From NCBI RefSeq assembly GCF_030418125.1, contig NZ_JAUHTR010000011.1, positions 60,830-124,829 of the forward strand: a DNA stretch of 64,000 nucleotides, read 5' to 3'. The stretch comes from Fictibacillus fluitans (GTDB lineage Bacteria; Bacillota; Bacilli; Bacillales; Fictibacillaceae). Within the stretch, counting starts at the first letter, position 1, and each line of letters begins with the position of its first letter. Both the position numbers and the translations under genes were made by a program. Positions 62,359 to 64,000 of this stretch are shown here, in pieces. The notes under the pieces were generated by a model. It worked only from the letters and a program-made list of their open reading frames with translations. It ran no database searches and had not been told where the DNA came from.

Positions 62359-63798
62359 ATGATGCGGCATGAAGATTTGACACTACATACAGACAAGTAC
62401 CAGATTAATATGATGTATGCTCACTGGAAGAACGGAACACAAAATAAAAAATGCGTGTGCGAAGCATTTTACCGCAAAAACCCGTTTGGAAATGGCTATG
62501 CTGTATTTGCAGGGCTTGAACGTATTGTTTACTATTTGCAGAATCTGCGCTTTACAGAAGAAGACATCAACTATTTAAAAGAACAGGAAGAACAATATGA
62601 GGAAGGATTTCTTCAGGAACTCAGGGAATTCCGGTTTACGGGAAGCCTTGCTTCCGTGTCTGAGGGAACCATTGTCTTTCCGAGAGAACCGCTCATCCGG
62701 ATCGAGGCGAGGATTTTTGAAGCCCATCTGATTGAAACAGCGCTTTTGAACTTTATGAATTACCAGACCTTGATCGCGACCAAAGCGGCAAGAATCAAAC
62801 AGGTCGCACCGGAGGACTACTTCATGGAATTCGGGTCGCGCCGCGCACAGGAAGCTGACGCTGCCATCTGGGGAGCAAGAGCGGCCTATATCGCCGGTTT
62901 CGGAGCGACCTCCAACCTGTTGGCAGGTAAATACTTTGGCATTCCGACTAAAGGCACGCACGCCCACTCCTGGGTGCAAAGCTTTGAAACCGAGGAAGAG
63001 TCTTTCCGCAAGTTTGCCGAAGCCCTTCCGAATCAAAGCACTCTGCTTGTTGACACATACGACACGTTAAAAAGCGGAATTCCAAACGCGATCAAGATTG
63101 GCCTGGAATTGAAAGAAAAAGGGAAGACACTCAAAGGCATCCGCCTCGACAGCGGGGATCTTGCGTATCTTTCCATTCAGGCGAGAAGAATGCTTGATGA
63201 AGCCGGATTGACGGATACAGTCATTGTGGCCTCCAACGATCTTGATGAAGAAGTAATCTCTGAGCTGAAAAGCCAGGGAGCCACGATCACCTCATGGGGC
63301 GTGGGCACCCAGCTTATTACAGCTGCAGACCAGCCGGCTCTTGGCGGAGTGTACAAGCTTGTTGCCCGTGAAAGCAACGGCGAGTATGTCCCCACCATTA
63401 AAGTATCAGGTAATGTGGAAAAGGTGACAAACCCTGGCTTCAAGACGGTATATCGTATTGTAAACGAAGATACGGGGAAAGCTGAAGCGGATTACATTGC
63501 CATGGTAGGCGAAGCGCTGCCTGAAAAGGACATCTATCTTTTCGACCCAGTGGAAACGTATAAGAGCAAAACCGTCCATCGTTACAAGGCAGAAGAACTG
63601 CTCAAGCCGGTCTTTAATGAGGGGGAACTTGTATATGATCTTCCGCCGGTTGATGAAATCAAGTCCCATTTCCGCAGCCAGATCAAGATGTTCTGGCCAC
63701 AGCACATGCGAAAATTGAATCCGCAGACTTATCACGTGGATCTCAGCGAAAAAGCATGGACGACCAAAATGGAACTCCTTAAAGAAGCAGCCAAATAG
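62359..63798 (+). CDS. pncB: Nicotinate phosphoribosyltransferase PncB
   Basis: 479 residues. Converts nicotinate and PRPP to nicotinate mononucleotide in NAD salvage. Family blocks: LHTDKYQINMM at the N-terminus, EFGSRRAQEADAA, the KGTHAHSWVQSF segment with the phosphorylatable His, and IRLDSGDLAYLS. Two adjacent ATG codons (62359, 62362) share AGAAAGGTG upstream. No nicotinamidase gene is nearby. Confidence 0.95.
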   Translation: MMRHEDLTLHTDKYQINMMYAHWKNGTQNKKCVCEAFYRKNPFGNGYAVFAGLERIVYYLQNLRFTEEDINYLKEQEEQYEEGFLQELREFRFTGSLASVSEGTIVFPREPLIRIEARIFEAHLIETALLNFMNYQTLIATKAARIKQVAPEDYFMEFGSRRAQEADAAIWGARAAYIAGFGATSNLLAGKYFGIPTKGTHAHSWVQSFETEEESFRKFAEALPNQSTLLVDTYDTLKSGIPNAIKIGLELKEKGKTLKGIRLDSGDLAYLSIQARRMLDEAGLTDTVIVASNDLDEEVISELKSQGATITSWGVGTQLITAADQPALGGVYKLVARESNGEYVPTIKVSGNVEKVTNPGFKTVYRIVNEDTGKAEADYIAMVGEALPEKDIYLFDPVETYKSKTVHRYKAEELLKPVFNEGELVYDLPPVDEIKSHFRSQIKMFWPQHMRKLNPQTYHVDLSEKAWTTKMELLKEAAK

Positions 63799-63805
63799 CG
63801 ATTTT

Positions 63806-63834
63806 AAGAGCCCGGATTTCGGGCTCTTTTTATT
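63806..63834 (+). terminator. Terminator of pncB
   Basis: AAGAGCCCG / CGGGCTCTT stem followed by TTTATTTT. Confidence 0.9.
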
Positions 63835-63848
63835 TTCATAAAAAAGGG

Positions 63849-63877
63849 TTGACCACTTCTGCAATCGCTGGTATAGT
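63849..63877 (+). promoter_or_regulatory. Promoter P1 of a probable rRNA operon
   Basis: TTGACC, 17-bp spacer, TATAGT. Confidence 0.65.
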
Positions 63878-63935
63878 AGTAAACGTTGCTGCTTTTGATG
63901 CACGCTTTTCTTCGAAAAAACGTCAAAAAAAGTTG

Positions 63936-63964
63936 TTGACTTAGCAAGCAGGAAATGATAAGAT
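63936..63964 (+). promoter_or_regulatory. Promoter P2 of a probable rRNA operon
   Basis: TTGACT, 17-bp spacer, TAAGAT, with an A-rich UP-like element upstream (GAAAAAACGTCAAAAAAAG). It lies 87 bp after P1, like the tandem promoters of Bacillus rrn operons. The 36 bp after it (GTCGCCAACGAGAGCGAC hairpin) look like the start of an rRNA leader; no rRNA gene is within the window. Confidence 0.7.
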
Positions 63965-64000
63965 ATTCCTTGTCGCCAACGAGAGCGACGCAAACAAACA

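Overview
The window comes from a low-to-mid GC, endospore-forming Firmicute of the Bacillaceae (Bacillus/Fictibacillus-like; the genus is not resolved). The grounds are: a yeaC-yeaD-yebA-guaA-pbuG gene order as in Bacillus subtilis, CcpA-type cre boxes, two guanine riboswitches, SigK-type promoters next to a CotQ-like coat oxidase, a Spo0E-like peptide, strong AGGAGG ribosome sites, and a tandem rrn-type promoter pair at the right edge. No transposase, integrase, tRNA or CRISPR array was found.

Layout. 1-4.7 kb: 3' end of a glutarate hydroxylase (glaH), then a convergent cstA transporter gene with a perfect cre box, followed by a LytS/LytT-type two-component pair. 4.9-8.2 kb: an unknown protein, a regulator with two MerR helix-turn-helix domains, and a late-sporulation pair (Ala-rich small protein and cotQ), each behind a SigK-like promoter. 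8.3-16.6 kb: inositol catabolism (iolR, iolB, iolC, iolD, iolE, iolG and an aldo/keto reductase); iolA, iolF, iolH, iolI and iolJ are not here. 16.6-25.4 kb: housekeeping and regulatory genes (DUF4317, an HTH/coiled-coil protein behind two identical palindromes, divergent resA-like/ccdA, a Spo0E-like peptide, a MerR/GAP-family operon, a hydrolase/TetR operon, a NERD protein, a cold-shock protein). 25.6-33.2 kb: levan metabolism (sacB, levB) beside a sensor kinase, an AraC-type response regulator and a sugar-binding lipoprotein with no permease genes. 33.3-35.0 kb: an EamA transporter and small membrane proteins. 35.3-43.4 kb: yeaC-yeaD-yebA, then guaA and pbuG, each with its own SigA promoter and guanine riboswitch.

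43.8-58.9 kb is the most unusual part: a type VII (ESX/WXG100) secretion-like locus, all on the + strand. Order: vWA protein, PP2C phosphatase, YukD-like protein, an EssC/EccC-type ATPase without FHA domains, two WXG100 proteins, a predicted effector with a glycine-zipper tail, three accessory proteins, a membrane-spanning Ser/Thr-kinase-like protein with a TPR-rich outer part, and a 942-residue Pro/Thr-stalked TPR-like membrane protein. No EsaA/YueB, EssA or ordinary EssB/YukC is seen. The vWA + PP2C + kinase set resembles the TerY-P triad, so I read the locus as a phosphorylation-controlled type VII variant.

58.9-64 kb: small membrane proteins (one DUF2085), an EcsC-family protein, a transglutaminase-like lipoprotein, nicotinate phosphoribosyltransferase (pncB), and tandem promoters P1/P2 that probably drive an rRNA operon just past the end.
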